Assembly: GCA_024741835.1 (NCBI GenBank)
Contig: JAENRP010000123.1
Coordinates: 54,986-118,985, forward strand
Length of the DNA stretch: 64,000 nucleotides
From: Diplocarpon mali
Taxonomy: Eukaryota > Ascomycota > Leotiomycetes > Helotiales > Drepanopezizaceae
Direction of reading: 5' to 3'
Part shown: one piece after another, positions 1 through 11,023 of the stretch
Numbering within the stretch: the first letter of the stretch is position 1
How the letters are laid out: each line of letters begins with the position of its first letter
Notes under the pieces: generated by a model
Seen by the model: only the letters and a program-made list of their open reading frames with translations
What the model was told of the DNA's origin: nothing
Databases searched by the model: none
Made by a program: the position numbers and the translations under genes

Positions 1-1111
1 ATATCTGAATACACTGCAGGCAGAAGCTGTCGATGGCGAGCAGAGCTTGTGACCAAGTTACGGTGTGCTTGTCCACCTGTCGGCACATGGAGCTCGTGCG
101 CTGCGTCTCCGTTCCTCGGATGCAGTGACGCCAGTGGGGGAGAGCCCAACGGGTTGCTTATGATTCGCCAGCAGTGAGCTATGCCATGTCAGAGATTCAG
201 GCCAGGTCCCCGGGTGATTGAGAACCTTGCGGGGGATCAACCGAAATAACGTAAATCTTGTATAGAACCACGGGGGAATTGGACGACTGCTGAGGAGAGA
301 ATAAAGCCGCGTATCTCGACATCACAGGACAAGTTTGTGGAATGAGGTGGCTTTGGCGGGAGGTGAGTGACTGGGGACAGCCAGTCACGAGATAGCTCTT
401 TGTTAGTTGCGCCAGAGCTAGCCCGAAGAGGATCGTTCCAACACCAACAAATACTCTACTAGGTGGCATTAAACTGCACAAGCTTGGCCGGCCAAACTTG
501 AGGAGAAATGTATCAATAGCGAGACGCCCTACTTTTCCGAAATAAGACTTAACATCTTCAAGCCACTGACCAAGTAGCAAGCAAGGAATCGTCTCGATGG
601 ATCAAGAGAGCGGAGTCGAAAGTCAGGATTCCGTATTACGTCCATGAGGACTCGGGACTCAGCACTCATCATGTGTGTATTAGTATTATATGTCTGAAAA
701 CCGCCGCCTCCTTACAAGTTGTGTACAAGAACATCCAAATCGACATCCAGAGCATCAAAGGCCCTCCATGCAACGCCGAATCCTCTAATTGCGAGCCCGT
801 ACATAACTGACAGTGGAACTAATCAGGACTATGCGAACGAGCGTAGACAAACTCGCAAAGACCCGAGCATGTTGGTTCCTCGAACACCCCTCTATATGGG
901 GACGCGCAACCATTCCAATAAAAATACACGAAGACGAATATTGCAAAGATGCCCAAGAGTTGAAACATCAGAGATTGATATGACTGGAGCAATCGTAGAC
1001 ACGATCCTGCGAAAAGAAGATCCTCATATAAACAAAGCATAGACCATCCAATCGTAGTAAGTTACGACGGGCCCCAAAGGTAGCGCAACTTCCGATTCTG
1101 TCATGAGCTGG
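1..1111. other. no supported gene
   Basis: Only short open frames occur here. One on the minus strand (819-1040) has an ATG and a hydrophobic stretch that could be a membrane segment, but no family is recognisable. Another (197-580, minus) lacks an ATG at its upstream end. The first bases could hold the edge of a gene lying outside the window. Confidence 0.4.
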
Positions 1112-2154
1112 CTAGGTGACCTTCTTCTTCCTTGGTAATCCAGCGGCTCTTCTCATCTCAATATCGCCCTCTGCTAACCAGTTGGATGCCTTGACTAACT
1201 GCACGACGTTGATGATCTGCTTGCCGAACATGACTGGGAAGCTCACACCAGCAATCACCCAGGGGATGAACGAGTCCATCTTGTTGGCCCGCGCCAGCTC
1301 CAACGCGGCGGCACTGTGAGGATTGGCGAACAAGAAAGATGCGGGGGGGCTGGCTGGGTTTCCGGGTTGGAGAGAGGCACCAGATGCCCCGGTGCCCGCT
1401 GTTTGGAGGAGGGATGGCGAGAGGAGGGGCGAGGAGAAGGAGAGTAGGTAGAGGGCGATGAAGAATACTTCGTTGAGGGCGCAGAAGAGGAATAGAACCG
1501 TCTACATAGTCAGTAGTTTCCCGATTGGAACCTGGGAAGGGAACCCGGCAATGGTCAAGCTCACCTTGTTTGTATAATACAAGTTCAGGATGTAGCTTCT
1601 GCTCTTGTCCACCTTCTTGTGGCTAGTTTCGGTCCCTCCCATGATCAAGGTCGCATACATATGGACGTAGTGGCTTGCGAGATCCAAAGAGATCAACCCT
1701 TGGAATAGGAGAGCCCATCGAGGCCAGGCTGACGACAGGAAGACCAGCAGACACGCAGTTGTGCAGCGATCAGTCACCATATCCAGCACTGCTCCGAATC
1801 GTGTAGATTGCTCGAAGTATCGCGCGGCATAGCCGTCGAGGGCATCGAGCAGACAGGAGATGCTGTACAGTAAGGAGCACGTTCGGGGGTGCAGTGGCAT
1901 ATAGTACAACGACGCAAAGGCCAGGACAATCCGCACGTAGCCTACAGAGATCAGTTGAATTTCTGGAACCGTGACGGCCACTCACCAATTATATTTGGAT
2001 AGAAGAGGAATATGTTCTCGTGCGTCAGGTCCTCCTTCCCTGTCGCATGTGCTGACCCATTTCCATTCATAATAACCTGTTCTCTGGGTACTAGTGTAGG
2101 AGTCGAAGGTGTAGAGATCGCAGCCGCCTGCCTGCGTGTTCTCAAACTAGACAT
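1112..2154 (-). CDS. PIS1: CDP-diacylglycerol-inositol 3-phosphatidyltransferase (phosphatidylinositol synthase)
   Basis: This enzyme joins CDP-diacylglycerol and myo-inositol to make phosphatidylinositol in the ER membrane. I read three exons (2154-1986, 1941-1565, 1501-1112) with introns of 44 and 63 nt, giving 311 residues. Exon 2 carries the complete CDP-alcohol phosphatidyltransferase signature, D-x2-DG-x2-AR-x8-G-x3-D-x3-D, starting DALDGYAARYF. Several hydrophobic segments follow, as expected for this multi-pass family. The N-terminus is a short polar leader, and the C-terminus ends in basic residues (PRKKKVT), the usual cytosolic tail. Exon 3 includes a Ser/Gly/Pro-rich insertion of about 30 residues before the last membrane segments, which makes the protein longer than the yeast enzyme. 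Exon joins are inferred from GT/AG sites and frame; the family call is secure. Confidence 0.93.
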
Positions 2155-3251
2155 GGCCTTTTATTGCCTTATCGTGACCTCTTTGCAGGGCCTCTCCCCT
2201 TTCAGGCCGTCGGCTGCGTGTATTGGTACTCACGAACTTGGCTATTCGGTAGCTCCTTATTCGTCTTCGGCTGAGAATTGAAAGAGATGGAGTAGGGATT
2301 CAATTGCCAGCAACGAAGGAAAACTTTGGCAATATTCGTAGTTGGAACTGCGAAAAGTGAAGAATTCGGGGAGTGGAGGATGGCCAGCTGGAAAGGAAGG
2401 GAGAGTGTTCGAAGTTGTACCGCAGCAAGGTGTGTGCTTAATGCAGTGTTTGCTCCTTATCGCGAAAGCTGCGCGGAAAATCATTCGGGATCCTCGGACG
2501 GAGTCGCCGCCTATTCGCCGCACCTGTGCCCAACACAGTCTGCCTGAAATCACGGCAATGCAGCACTCGGAAACAGAATGATACAGTAGTATAGCAAGCC
2601 AAAAAAAAATTAAAAAAATAGTTACAACAAAATAATAAGATGTAATATAATAACAAATTTTTTTTTATTTTGGCAATCTTGATTCAAGGTCTTGGGGTGT
2701 GATTTAGAAGATCCAGCAATCATGGCTTACTGCAGAATACTCCGAGTAGGGGAACAATTCTACAGCCGCTCGCGTTTGTCTTGTCCTCGACTTCCACCGT
2801 CACATGTTGGTATGATTTATATCCTTGCTGGGCTATACTCGGTACGTGATCGGGCTATCAACCATATTACTGAGCAGGCCTGTTCTTTTTGAGGTTCCAG
2901 AACTCAATTTCAGCACGGTATAAATCAAAATTCGCTGCACAACAAAATACGGCAGCATAGCCTTGGACCTGACTGGAAGACGGCCTCAGAAAACAAGGTT
3001 ACCAGGCTCAATTCGAAGTCCTATTCTTTTTCTTCAATACCTAACAAGTACCAAACTCTCTCGGCCTCCCTCATACCGTAAGGATCCATGGGTCGGATTG
3101 TTCCCAAGAACTCAATTAATTGGACCAGAGACGAGATCCTTCTCTCTCCTTGAAGGCCTGGCGCAGCCTTACTCATCAACATCCCCGCTAAGCTCGGAAG
3201 TCCTGGTACAACGTCCTCGATCCTCACCATATCTCCAACATCGAGGCCATA
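2155..3251. other. intergenic, divergent PIS1 / hydrolase promoter region
   Basis: The two flanking genes are transcribed away from each other, so this stretch should hold both promoters. It includes an A/T-rich run at about 2595-2675 with poly-A and poly-T tracts. The small open frames on both strands have no recognisable product. Confidence 0.5.
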
Positions 3252-4685
3252 ATGTTGATTCAAGAAACATACCAAGACGTGAACACAAAAGCGGATGGGG
3301 AGGACGGTTCGATGAGTGAGTGAGCATTCGCGTGAGAAGAGAGGATTGAAACTAATACGATCAGGGGTTTTCCTCTTTCATCCCTCCATACCGAATTATC
3401 CGAGTGCGTATGTACTACAAGTATCACGCATGCGGAAGACTACCTCTTACCAGATGGCATAGACGCTTTCCTGGAGTTGTGCTGTTTAGCGAGATCTATC
3501 AAGGTATGTTTCTCGTGTGGTGCGTTTCTTTCTGGTCGACGAATGGTCGACGAATGGACGATCGAGTGTTTCTGCGAGAGACAGAACTTGCAAACCTTCC
3601 ACAGGGAATGTATCCCAAGGAAGTGTTTTGTGCTGCTTTGCGATTAGCCATCTATGTTTACGAAAACAGTCATTGTCCCCATCAAGCGAGGCATTGGGTA
3701 TATACGTATCAACCAGGCTAACAAACTGGCTTTTAGTGACTGGACCCGTTGCAAGATTTGCTCGCCAGATTGCTGGTCAAGGCTACATTGTCGCTGCACC
3801 TTCGTCGTACCACGAATTCACAGGACCTGAAGCATTGGCGTACGACGGACCTGGCACTGATGCCGGGAACGAGTGGAAAATCAAGAAGGTACCCCTGCAT
3901 CTCCCAAGCCCTGACCTCGAGATCCGAATTTTCAGAATGATATGTGCTGAGAACCACGCAGACTCTAGCAGGATACGACGAAGACGCAACACTCTCCGTC
4001 GATCTCCTCCTCTCGCTAAAGACATGCAACGGCCGTGTCGGTACCACGGGCATGGTAGGGTGTTCTCCAAGTTATGATTCCCTCTTACAGGCTCTCTCTG
4101 GAGACTTAAGACATAGATAATATCCTTCCTACACATGCCTACCAACTCCTGAACCAACCCTAGGGCTCCGTACCCATTTCTCGAGAAGCAACATTGACTC
4201 CCACTTCCTCCAGTGTCTTGGCGGCCACCTCGCCTACCGCTGCGCACTCGACCCCCGGATCTCCGCAGCGGTGACCTACTTCGCGACCGACCTGCACAGC
4301 GCAACACTCGGTCTCGGCCAGAAAGACGACAGCCTCGCGCGCGCGAGCGAGATCAAGGCAGAGATGGCCGTGATCCACGGAACGATGGACAACCACGTGC
4401 CACCCGCAGGGCGCGACCTCATCCGCAAGACGCTGAGGGAGAAAGGGGTTGTCTTCAGCTGGTACGAGGTCGCCGGCGCGCAACGTGAGTTAGTCCCCTT
4501 CCCGGGCGGCAGCGAGCTGATGTCGAGTAGATGCTTTCATCAGAGATGAGCTCTCCAAGGGTCGGTACGATCCGGCTATCAGCAAGATCTGCTTCGAGAT
4601 TCTGCTGGAGTTGTTTGGCCGCACGCTGAAGCTGGATCTCGGTGCGCATGATGGAGTGGAGCAGAAGATTGAGGATATTTGCTAG
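3252..4685 (+). CDS. dienelactone hydrolase family protein (alpha/beta hydrolase)
   Basis: This is a cytosolic alpha/beta hydrolase of the carboxymethylenebutenolidase family; the substrate in fungi is usually unknown. I read seven exons: 3252-3315, 3365-3407, 3463-3503, 3737-3888, 3962-4054, 4214-4484 and 4531-4685, giving 272 residues, the usual family length. The N-terminus MLIQETYQDVNTKADG followed by VFLFHPSIPNYP is typical of fungal members. The catalytic triad is visible: the nucleophile Cys in GMCLGGHLA, formed across the 4054/4214 junction, Asp in HGTMDNHVPP, and His in GAQHAFI, formed across the 4484/4531 junction. The third intron (233 nt) is much longer than the others and holds a short tandem duplication of a GTCGACGAATG-like unit near 3537-3556. 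Splice sites are inferred; the weakest is the GTAGGG donor at 4055. Confidence 0.88.
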
Positions 4686-5859
4686 GCGCCGGAGGCCGCA
4701 ACGTCCTCTTGTCGAAGCCTAGGTAGAGTGACTTGCAAATGCAAAGTGTTCGGATCATCGGCATTCTCTCCTTTTGGCTCCTCGGCACGCAGGGAAGCAG
4801 ACGACAGTGCCTTTGTACCACGCTCCCCTTTCCCCACCCCCCAACCGCCGTATGCGTCTTGGTCCTCCGTCGGTGTTGAACGGATCTATCCGGTCCAGTT
4901 TATTTGCCCGCAAGTACTGCAACGACAACTAGCATACAAGCCACACCCATATTCCCGACCCCATTCCGATTTCAGGACTCAATCTCCAATCCAGCCAGAG
5001 CACTCAAACTGATCAGGCTACCTACTCAAACTCCGCCCGCGAATCAGTGCGATCGTGCAAGATCCAAGAAAGACATCGCCGCATCCGCAACCCTTCCAGC
5101 ACAAAGCTGCAAGTCACTACATAGATATTCGAGCAGCTCGCCAAGCCCATCCTCTCTTGCAGAGGCACGATCAAGACCTCCTTTCTACCTCTCCACCTAC
5201 CCCCTCTTCTCGATTGGTATTAGCACCGCTATTGGCACGGAATACCACAACACAACAAAACTCAAACACAACGAAACCATGTTCCGCTTCACAAATCCCA
5301 GATCTCCGGATCTCTGAGCCTATAATCAACTCCACAGGGTGTTCCCTTCGGCTCCAGGTCTGCCAGCATCCATACCTAGAATCCAGGGGTACATTGATGC
5401 CTCCCGATATCCTGTTCCTTTCATTTCCGTTCCTTCTCTTTCCTTTCCTTTTGAAGGTTGCGGAGTTTGACAAATTTTGGTATCACATGCATGAGAGAGA
5501 AACATACATAGATTGAGAGTGGAAGGAGAGAAGAGAAAAGGTATCATTGCGAATATTGAACCAAGTAAACGACCGGGATATCCTGCAAAAGACGACGAAG
5601 AGCAGAAGTACGCCACCCCACATCTCCGATCCCATTCCGTCATTAATAACCATTAGACCAGCCCAGCCTCGATTGGGTGCAAATCATTAGAAAAGAATAA
5701 CATCGCAGAACCTGAATCGGGGATGATACTTTAGTGGTCCAAGCTGAAGCGGGATAAGCTGTTATGTGTCGGGACACTGCAAGCTCACGGTGTTGGGTTG
5801 GAACCACTATCGGGTAGACCAGGCTACACCCAAAACACCGGTATAAGCACTTTCCTGCG
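4686..5859. other. intergenic, convergent 3' regions
   Basis: The upstream gene ends from the left and the stomatin gene from the right, so this is a tail-to-tail spacer. It has open frames rich in Pro, Ser and Thr on the plus strand, but no recognisable domain and no convincing splice pattern. I see no gene. Confidence 0.5.
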
Positions 5860-7102
5860 TTAGATGTTCTCAACAAGGCGGGCGTTTATCGCCCGTTGAA
5901 AGCCAGGATCCTGACCCCCAAAATCATTATTGCTGCTGCTGTCGTACTTTTGCGCCGAAGCAACATCATGCTGCTCGGATCCCTCCCCGTACGCGTTTGC
6001 CATCTGCATTTGCGTGCCGACGGTCGAGGCGCCAGGCAGAAAGATGACCTTCGAGTTTGCGGACTTGGCCATGGCCTGCATAGCTTCAAGGTATCGGATT
6101 TGCATGGCCGGGGCGCTGGATAGGATATCGGCAGCTTGGCGCATGAGTTTGGCAGACTCTACCTCGGCCCGAGCTGCAATAATTTTTGACTCTCCAATAC
6201 GCTTGGACTGGGCAGCCATGGAGAGCGAGTCTTGAAGCTCGTTGCTGAAGATGATATCCTTGATCAACATGCTTTCGACCTGTACACCCCATCCCGACGC
6301 GACATCCTCGATGATCTCTCCAATTGACTGCGCAACCTCCTCTCGGCGCTCGATGACATCTTGGAGGACACGAGCACCAACGACGTGACGGAGTGTGGTT
6401 TGCGTACGTTCAACCAAAGCTTGCCGAACGTCGGAAATTCCGAATGCAGCCTTGTGCGGGGATGTGATATGGTAGTAGATGACCGACGTCAAGTGTAGAG
6501 TGACATTGTCCTTGGTCATGCAGACTTGCTTTGGGACCTCTGACAATGTGATTAGGGCTTGACATGCATCGTGAGTCTGAGGTTACTAAACCTACCGACG
6601 ATTTGAATCTTGACATCAACTTGGATCAGTCGCTCACTGAGGGGATTGATCTTGACGAGACCAGGGTCAACTGCGCGATAGAATCGACCAAACTTCGTGA
6701 CCAGACCGACGTTCCCCTGCGAAACGGGCTTGTAGGGGTTGGGGCAGAAGATGCAGCAAGGGATAGCGCCCAAGATTCCAACACAGGAGCCGAGCGTGTT
6801 GATCATGCTGGATATCGCGTCAGCGTGCGCTTTGCCTGGGTTCGGCTTCGGCTTCGAGCACGCGTAGCTTACCTTCCGTACCAGCCGTGGTTCCCCTGAT
6901 CACTTTCGCCGGCAAGAGTCTGCGCATAGCTGGGCTGTAAGTCTTCTCTCTTGGGTGGCTCGACAGTGATCAAGGGATTATCGCTGCGGCCCGGGGTATG
7001 CGCAGGACGGAAACCAACGTTCTTCCCGTTTGCTGACGCGGCGCCTGGTTCTTTGCGTACATCGTCATTTCCGACACTGCTATTGTCCAAGCTGGAGGAC
7101 AT
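5860..7102 (-). CDS. stomatin-like SPFH (band 7) membrane protein
   Basis: Stomatins form oligomeric scaffolds on the inner face of membranes. Three exons (7102-6873, 6807-6596, 6539-5860) with introns of 65 and 56 nt give 373 residues. The first ~95 residues are polar and probably disordered. Next comes a Cys-rich hydrophobic hairpin (LGSCVGILGAIPCCIFCPNP), then the SPFH domain starting at NVGLVTKFGRFYRAVDPGL. The domain continues through RQALVERTQTTLRHVVGAR and the helical segment with AAQSKRIGESKIIAARAEVE, ending near FLPG. The start is the first ATG of the frame (MSSSLDNSS); the frame is open further upstream but has no ATG. Overall it resembles the fungal stomatins rather than prohibitins. 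Exon joins restore the frame exactly. Confidence 0.92.
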
Positions 7103-8275
7103 GATGTTTTTGTTATCGACAGAAGAGTGTCGAATAGAGGCGCGATGAGCGTTTTGTTCAGCGTCGGAAGGGTTTGGGACTAAGGTTGTATGTGGGTTGC
7201 ATGTAGGTAGTGAGATGCTCGTGTTTAAGTATCGCACGAGCCACTGGTTACTAGCGTTGCGCCAAGGTGGGGGAGGCTATGGGCGATGCGGGGGAGAAGC
7301 GAGGAGAAGAGAAGAGCGGAGAAGAGCAGCACCTTTGGTGGGAGATGACGGTGGCAATGAGAATGTTGATTTCTTCGTATCAACGTCGAGTGCCCTGCTA
7401 CGTGTTTTTGGCTTGTCCGAGGAAGGATGCCTGACGGATACAACTTGGGAGGCTGTGCAAGCAAGCCTCCACTCTCATTCTCCAATTCTCGAGTGTTGAC
7501 GTCGAGACTTTGACTTCCCGGGTCACGTGACGCGTCTTGACGCCCTCGTCTGTTCTGAGTCTCGGAGACTGGTTTCCAGCCCATCCTCGAGCTGTGGTCT
7601 CGTGTTCCGCTCGAAGCTGAAAATGGGGTAGAAGGGGTGGAACTCCATGTTGGCTCGTGGGGACGGGATCCATGGGACATGACCAGCTATGTAAAATCTT
7701 CTCAGATGCGGGACGAACAGAGCAGCCGGACGACCTCGCCAGCGTAGAGATAATTACTTTCGCGCACCCCACCGTTCGAGTGCCACGTGCCTCTGCTGCG
7801 GACCCTTGACTCCACCGGGAAAGCTTAGCACGCCGCCCGTAAAGCTTGTTGTCGGCGATGCTCTCGCTCATCCCAGGGTCGCAGCTGCTCTTGTCCAACG
7901 CACAAGCTTCTGGTGTTGGCGACAGCATGATTGATGATCGGTGTGGCACGGCGAGATGCGCGGGATATATATCCGGCCGTCTCGCCTCCCTCTCGTCACG
8001 TCGGTCCAGCGGCAATACCCACTGGGAGGACGCAAGAGCCGGCACAGACTCGCGGGTAGCATTCCGCAGGATATAGATATAGATATATGTATATATGTAT
8101 ATATGTATATATGTGTATATGTGTATATGTGTATATGTGTATATGTGTATATGTGTATATGTGTATATGTGTATATGTGTATATGTGTATATGTGTATAT
8201 GTGTATATGTATATATGTATATATCTAGTATATATTTGTGTACATGTGTACATGTATACATCTATATGTATATAA

Positions 8276-8314
<39 letters not shown>

Positions 8315-10019
8315 ATATACACATATCTGAAGACGAGAAAAAAATGATAAAATACTCCACGATCCCGGCACTCATATCCTTCTAGAAGGCTATCTAGCGC
8401 ATCGGGCATAGGGCTTCTCTTCTTCATGAAAACCATGCATCTGTCTGCTGGCGCCTCATCTGCGGCCGATAGCCAGACTTCCACATCCGCCACACACAAC
8501 TGAGATCAGGTGCGCGCCAAAAGAGGCTCGGCCCTGTCAGAGATCCTCCGTGGGCATATCTACGGGCTGGATTTCCTAACGCTCGTTACCACCCCAGATG
8601 ACCGTTGTCCCACTTAGCTTGGGCCTGACTCTCAGGCGGATTGCATGCCAGGAGCCGATTCCAGGTTTGACTATGGGCCCAGTAGGTACTGACGATCCTG
8701 GGAGCTACCAAAACCCCTCCTTGGAGGCGGATACATCCTCCGGAGTGTCGTCCTCTTGCACGCTTGCGCCCTGATGATCGTTGCGGATTCCCCTCTCTCT
8801 TAGACCACGTCTGCGTACATCTACTCAGCGCCATGCTCAACTCTGCTGAACCCAATCTGGCGGGGCTTGGTGGGACAAGTATTTTTATAGACAAAGAAGA
8901 AATTCTCAGCTTCCCTTGTTCTTGACTGAAAGCGTCCACAGTCAAAATTAATGTATTTCTTCATAAGCTCTGGCATGCAATAGCACAATATTAATCCGTT
9001 TCTGAGTGAAATGGCTGCAAATTATCTCTGTTGCGCGCCCTCCCCCTCTTGGTCTCATTGCTTCCTTTTGGGAAATGCATTCTATACAGCTAGCTGCGTT
9101 GAAACACCGCAGATCCGCTTCACTGCAGTCCTTGCATCCTCACAAGAGAAGAACCATGATCGGGAGGGGAACGAAGAGGGGAGACAAGACGCAGCAGCTG
9201 GCGCGTGGTGGATGGCGTGCCAGGCGGAAAGGAGGGAGAGGGAGAGATGGCAGGTGGAAAAGAATCTGACAGGGAGAAGGTCGAGAATGCGATTCGCAGT
9301 AAGGACGGTGAGCTGGAGGAGGGGCAGAAAAGGGCGCTGCCTGGTTGGTTGGCATAGCCTAGTTAGCAGTCTGGCAATTACCACGACCTTAGAGAACTTG
9401 CAAGATGTATTAGAATTGATAGTAGATACTGGTGTAATTTACAGCAATTATCTAGAGGCCAAATGACCACCGGCTTAAGAAGGTTCAGTTAGGCCAGATT
9501 CTGCGATTCCGACTAGAAATTTCTTAGCCAGACTGTATGTTGCTATCAAGTTTTTCTTCAGATCTCACATCCAGTCACGTGTTTGGTAAATTGGCCTCCG
9601 ACCTAACTTCCCACTTTTTCATTGTTCCTGGTCCTTAAGCCCATGCGAGCTCAAGCGAAGCGGCGATCTAGTTAGTATAAGGTGGTTTATTATGGATATA
9701 GGATAAACGAGTGCCCGGGCGTGGCAATTCCCTGTTATTTTCGCGAAGTATCATTCATATTACAATAGTAAGGTGGTGTCTTTCGCAGGTATAGTGTATA
9801 TATCCTCATAGCCTTTATACAGCACAAGCGAAGAAGCCCTAGAGTTCAGTTACAGCCTGGCCAGGAGGATATGGTCTTTACACAATTTTGGGGATAACCA
9901 TAGTGCCCATCCCGTCACCTGTGCCACGGCGGAAATCAACCGAGTGCTCCCGAGACCTGAGCCTGTCGGGGGAATCTGGCGTGCACGGGCAGCAAATCTC
10001 AAAAAAAAACCAAAAAGGT
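7103..10019. other. gene-poor spacer with microsatellites
   Basis: No gene is supported. Long open frames near 7398-8499 come from the simple repeat at 8070-8310. The open frames at 8586-8945 (minus) and 9006-9466 (plus) have no recognisable domain. The stomatin promoter should lie in the first few hundred bases. Confidence 0.5.
8070..8310. repeat. microsatellite: TATATGTG octamer array plus (TG)n
   Basis: From about 8072 the sequence is an alternating purine-pyrimidine tract. It begins with ATATAG and TATATG units, runs through roughly a dozen near-perfect copies of the octamer TATATGTG (about 8105-8210), returns to TATATG units, and ends in about 13 TG dinucleotides (8281-8307). In translation it produces artificial Tyr/Val/Cys/Ile repeats in several frames. 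Confidence 0.95.
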
Positions 10020-10163
10020 AGGTCGTTATAGGAATCGAACCAATATCCCCAGAATTCTCGAGGCCGCGAGGCAGTCAGAATCTGATGTGCTACTACCCTG
10101 CATATCAGTAATCACCCTGGATTGAATTTCCCGTGAGCACTCACACCATTACACCAAACAACC
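10020..10163 (-). tRNA. tRNA-Gln(CTG), interrupted twice (D-loop insertion and anticodon-loop intron)
   Basis: On the minus strand a tRNA folds once two insertions are removed. The acceptor stem pairs GGTTGTT (10163-10157) with AACGACC (10027-10021), with one G-T wobble and T73 (10020). The D-stem is GTGT/GCAC. The anticodon stem is TCAGA (10085-10081) with TCTGG (10053-10049). The anticodon loop is TTCTGA plus T, with anticodon CTG at 10078-10076. The T-arm is ATTGG-TTCGATT-CCTAT with one T-T mismatch. The A box (TGGTGTAATGG) and B box (GGTTCGATTCC) are intact, and T-runs follow the 3' end. A 20-nt intron (10074-10055) lies directly 3' of A37, the canonical site; its AGAA can pair with TTCT of the loop. 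A second, 52-nt insertion (10144-10093) splits the D-loop. It may be functional or a decayed pseudogene. Confidence 0.72.
10093..10144 (-). other. 52-nt intron-like insertion in the tRNA D-loop
   Basis: The insertion lies between AATGGT and TAGCAC. Its removal restores the standard eukaryotic tRNA-Gln sequence AATGGTTAGCAC. It begins GTGAGT, contains TTACTGAT (a CTRAY-type branch match) about 12 nt before its end, and ends GGGTAG. These are the marks of a short fungal spliceosomal intron, not of a tRNA endonuclease substrate. Its first 12 bases (GTGAGTGCTCAC) also form an inverted repeat. Confidence 0.6.
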
Positions 10164-11023
10164 AGATCCTGCTCTGTGCAGGGGTGCCGTGGCGCCGGAT
10201 CGCATCATAATTTTCATCAACTCGTCTTTGGGACGGTGGGGACCGAGACGGCGAAGTCCGAAATTTACCCCGCTGCCCCCGAAGAGTTTTTCCCCAGAGA
10301 TGCACGTCTCCGGGAGGAAGGCGCGTCCGGGCTGCAAGAAGGGGCGAAATCGGTCAGGGTGTAGACTCTGTGCCTGCTGTCTATATTCCGGGCGAAGACT
10401 CGGAGGACTATCGTGGCGGCAACGGTGTAGCAGGCCCGTGGCTTTTTCCCTGCCGATCACTTGATATCTGCAGACGGCGGGGCGTGGGCGCAGGTTCAAG
10501 TCACAATACCAGCGATTCATGGGAGACTCAGAGTCGCATAGGACCCCTCTCTACCGATCGAGAAGTAAAACTGGCGCCCCGATATTTGTTCGCTGCGAGT
10601 CTGTTGAACGAGATGGTAGTGCTTGTAGCGATAGTGAGTAAAGGCTATCTCGCTTATTTGTTCGTTGTCATTGGCGGAATCTCAGGTTTGAAACCTGCTG
10701 AAAGCGCAGCGGCCAGGTACCTCAGTTTCTTAATCATAGCTAGAGGGAGATTAATGACCTTGATTTTCGATTCTATCGTCAGGCTTGAAGCCGGCGAAGT
10801 GTTGGGTTTGTTGACTTTCAGAGGGGCTATCTCGCTTAGGTACGGTGGTTGGGCGGTCAGGCTGTGCCAGAGCCTTGCCAGAAAATCGCCTGGCTCCGCC
10901 GAACGACGTTTTACACCTCCACGCCCTAACATCAGCATACAGTCGATTTCAAAGGCAATTTTAGTTCCTAGGGTACACGCGCTCTCCCGCTCCCGAACGC
11001 AAGCCTTCAGCGCCCATCTCCAC
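10164..11023. other. intergenic; open frame without coding support
   Basis: The plus frame of the next gene stays open back to about 10370, but the residues upstream of 11024 resemble nothing and the segment holds no convincing start. A short motif here (GGTTCAAGTCAC followed by CCAGCGATTCATGGG, 10494-10526) recurs near 11751-11788. Confidence 0.45.

Noticed and set aside
197..580. Minus-strand 127-codon frame
   Set aside because: No ATG at its upstream end and no recognisable domain; low complexity of evidence at the window edge.
819..1040. Minus-strand frame with ATG and a hydrophobic segment
   Set aside because: 73 codons, no family resemblance and no supporting splice or neighbour context.
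4164..4169. Possible 6-nt micro-exon (GGCTCC between TAG and GTAC) in the dienelactone hydrolase gene
   Set aside because: It would add Gly-Ser before CLGG, but joining 4054 directly to 4214 already gives GMCLGGHLA, the normal nucleophile motif of fungal family members, in frame.
7398..8499. Long frames of Tyr/Thr/His/Ile or Cys/Val/Tyr repeats
   Set aside because: They are translations of the TATATGTG/TG microsatellite in several frames on both strands.
10370..11023. Upstream extension of the frame of the small conserved protein
   Set aside because: The residues look non-coding; the recognisable protein, including its leader, begins at ATG 11024.
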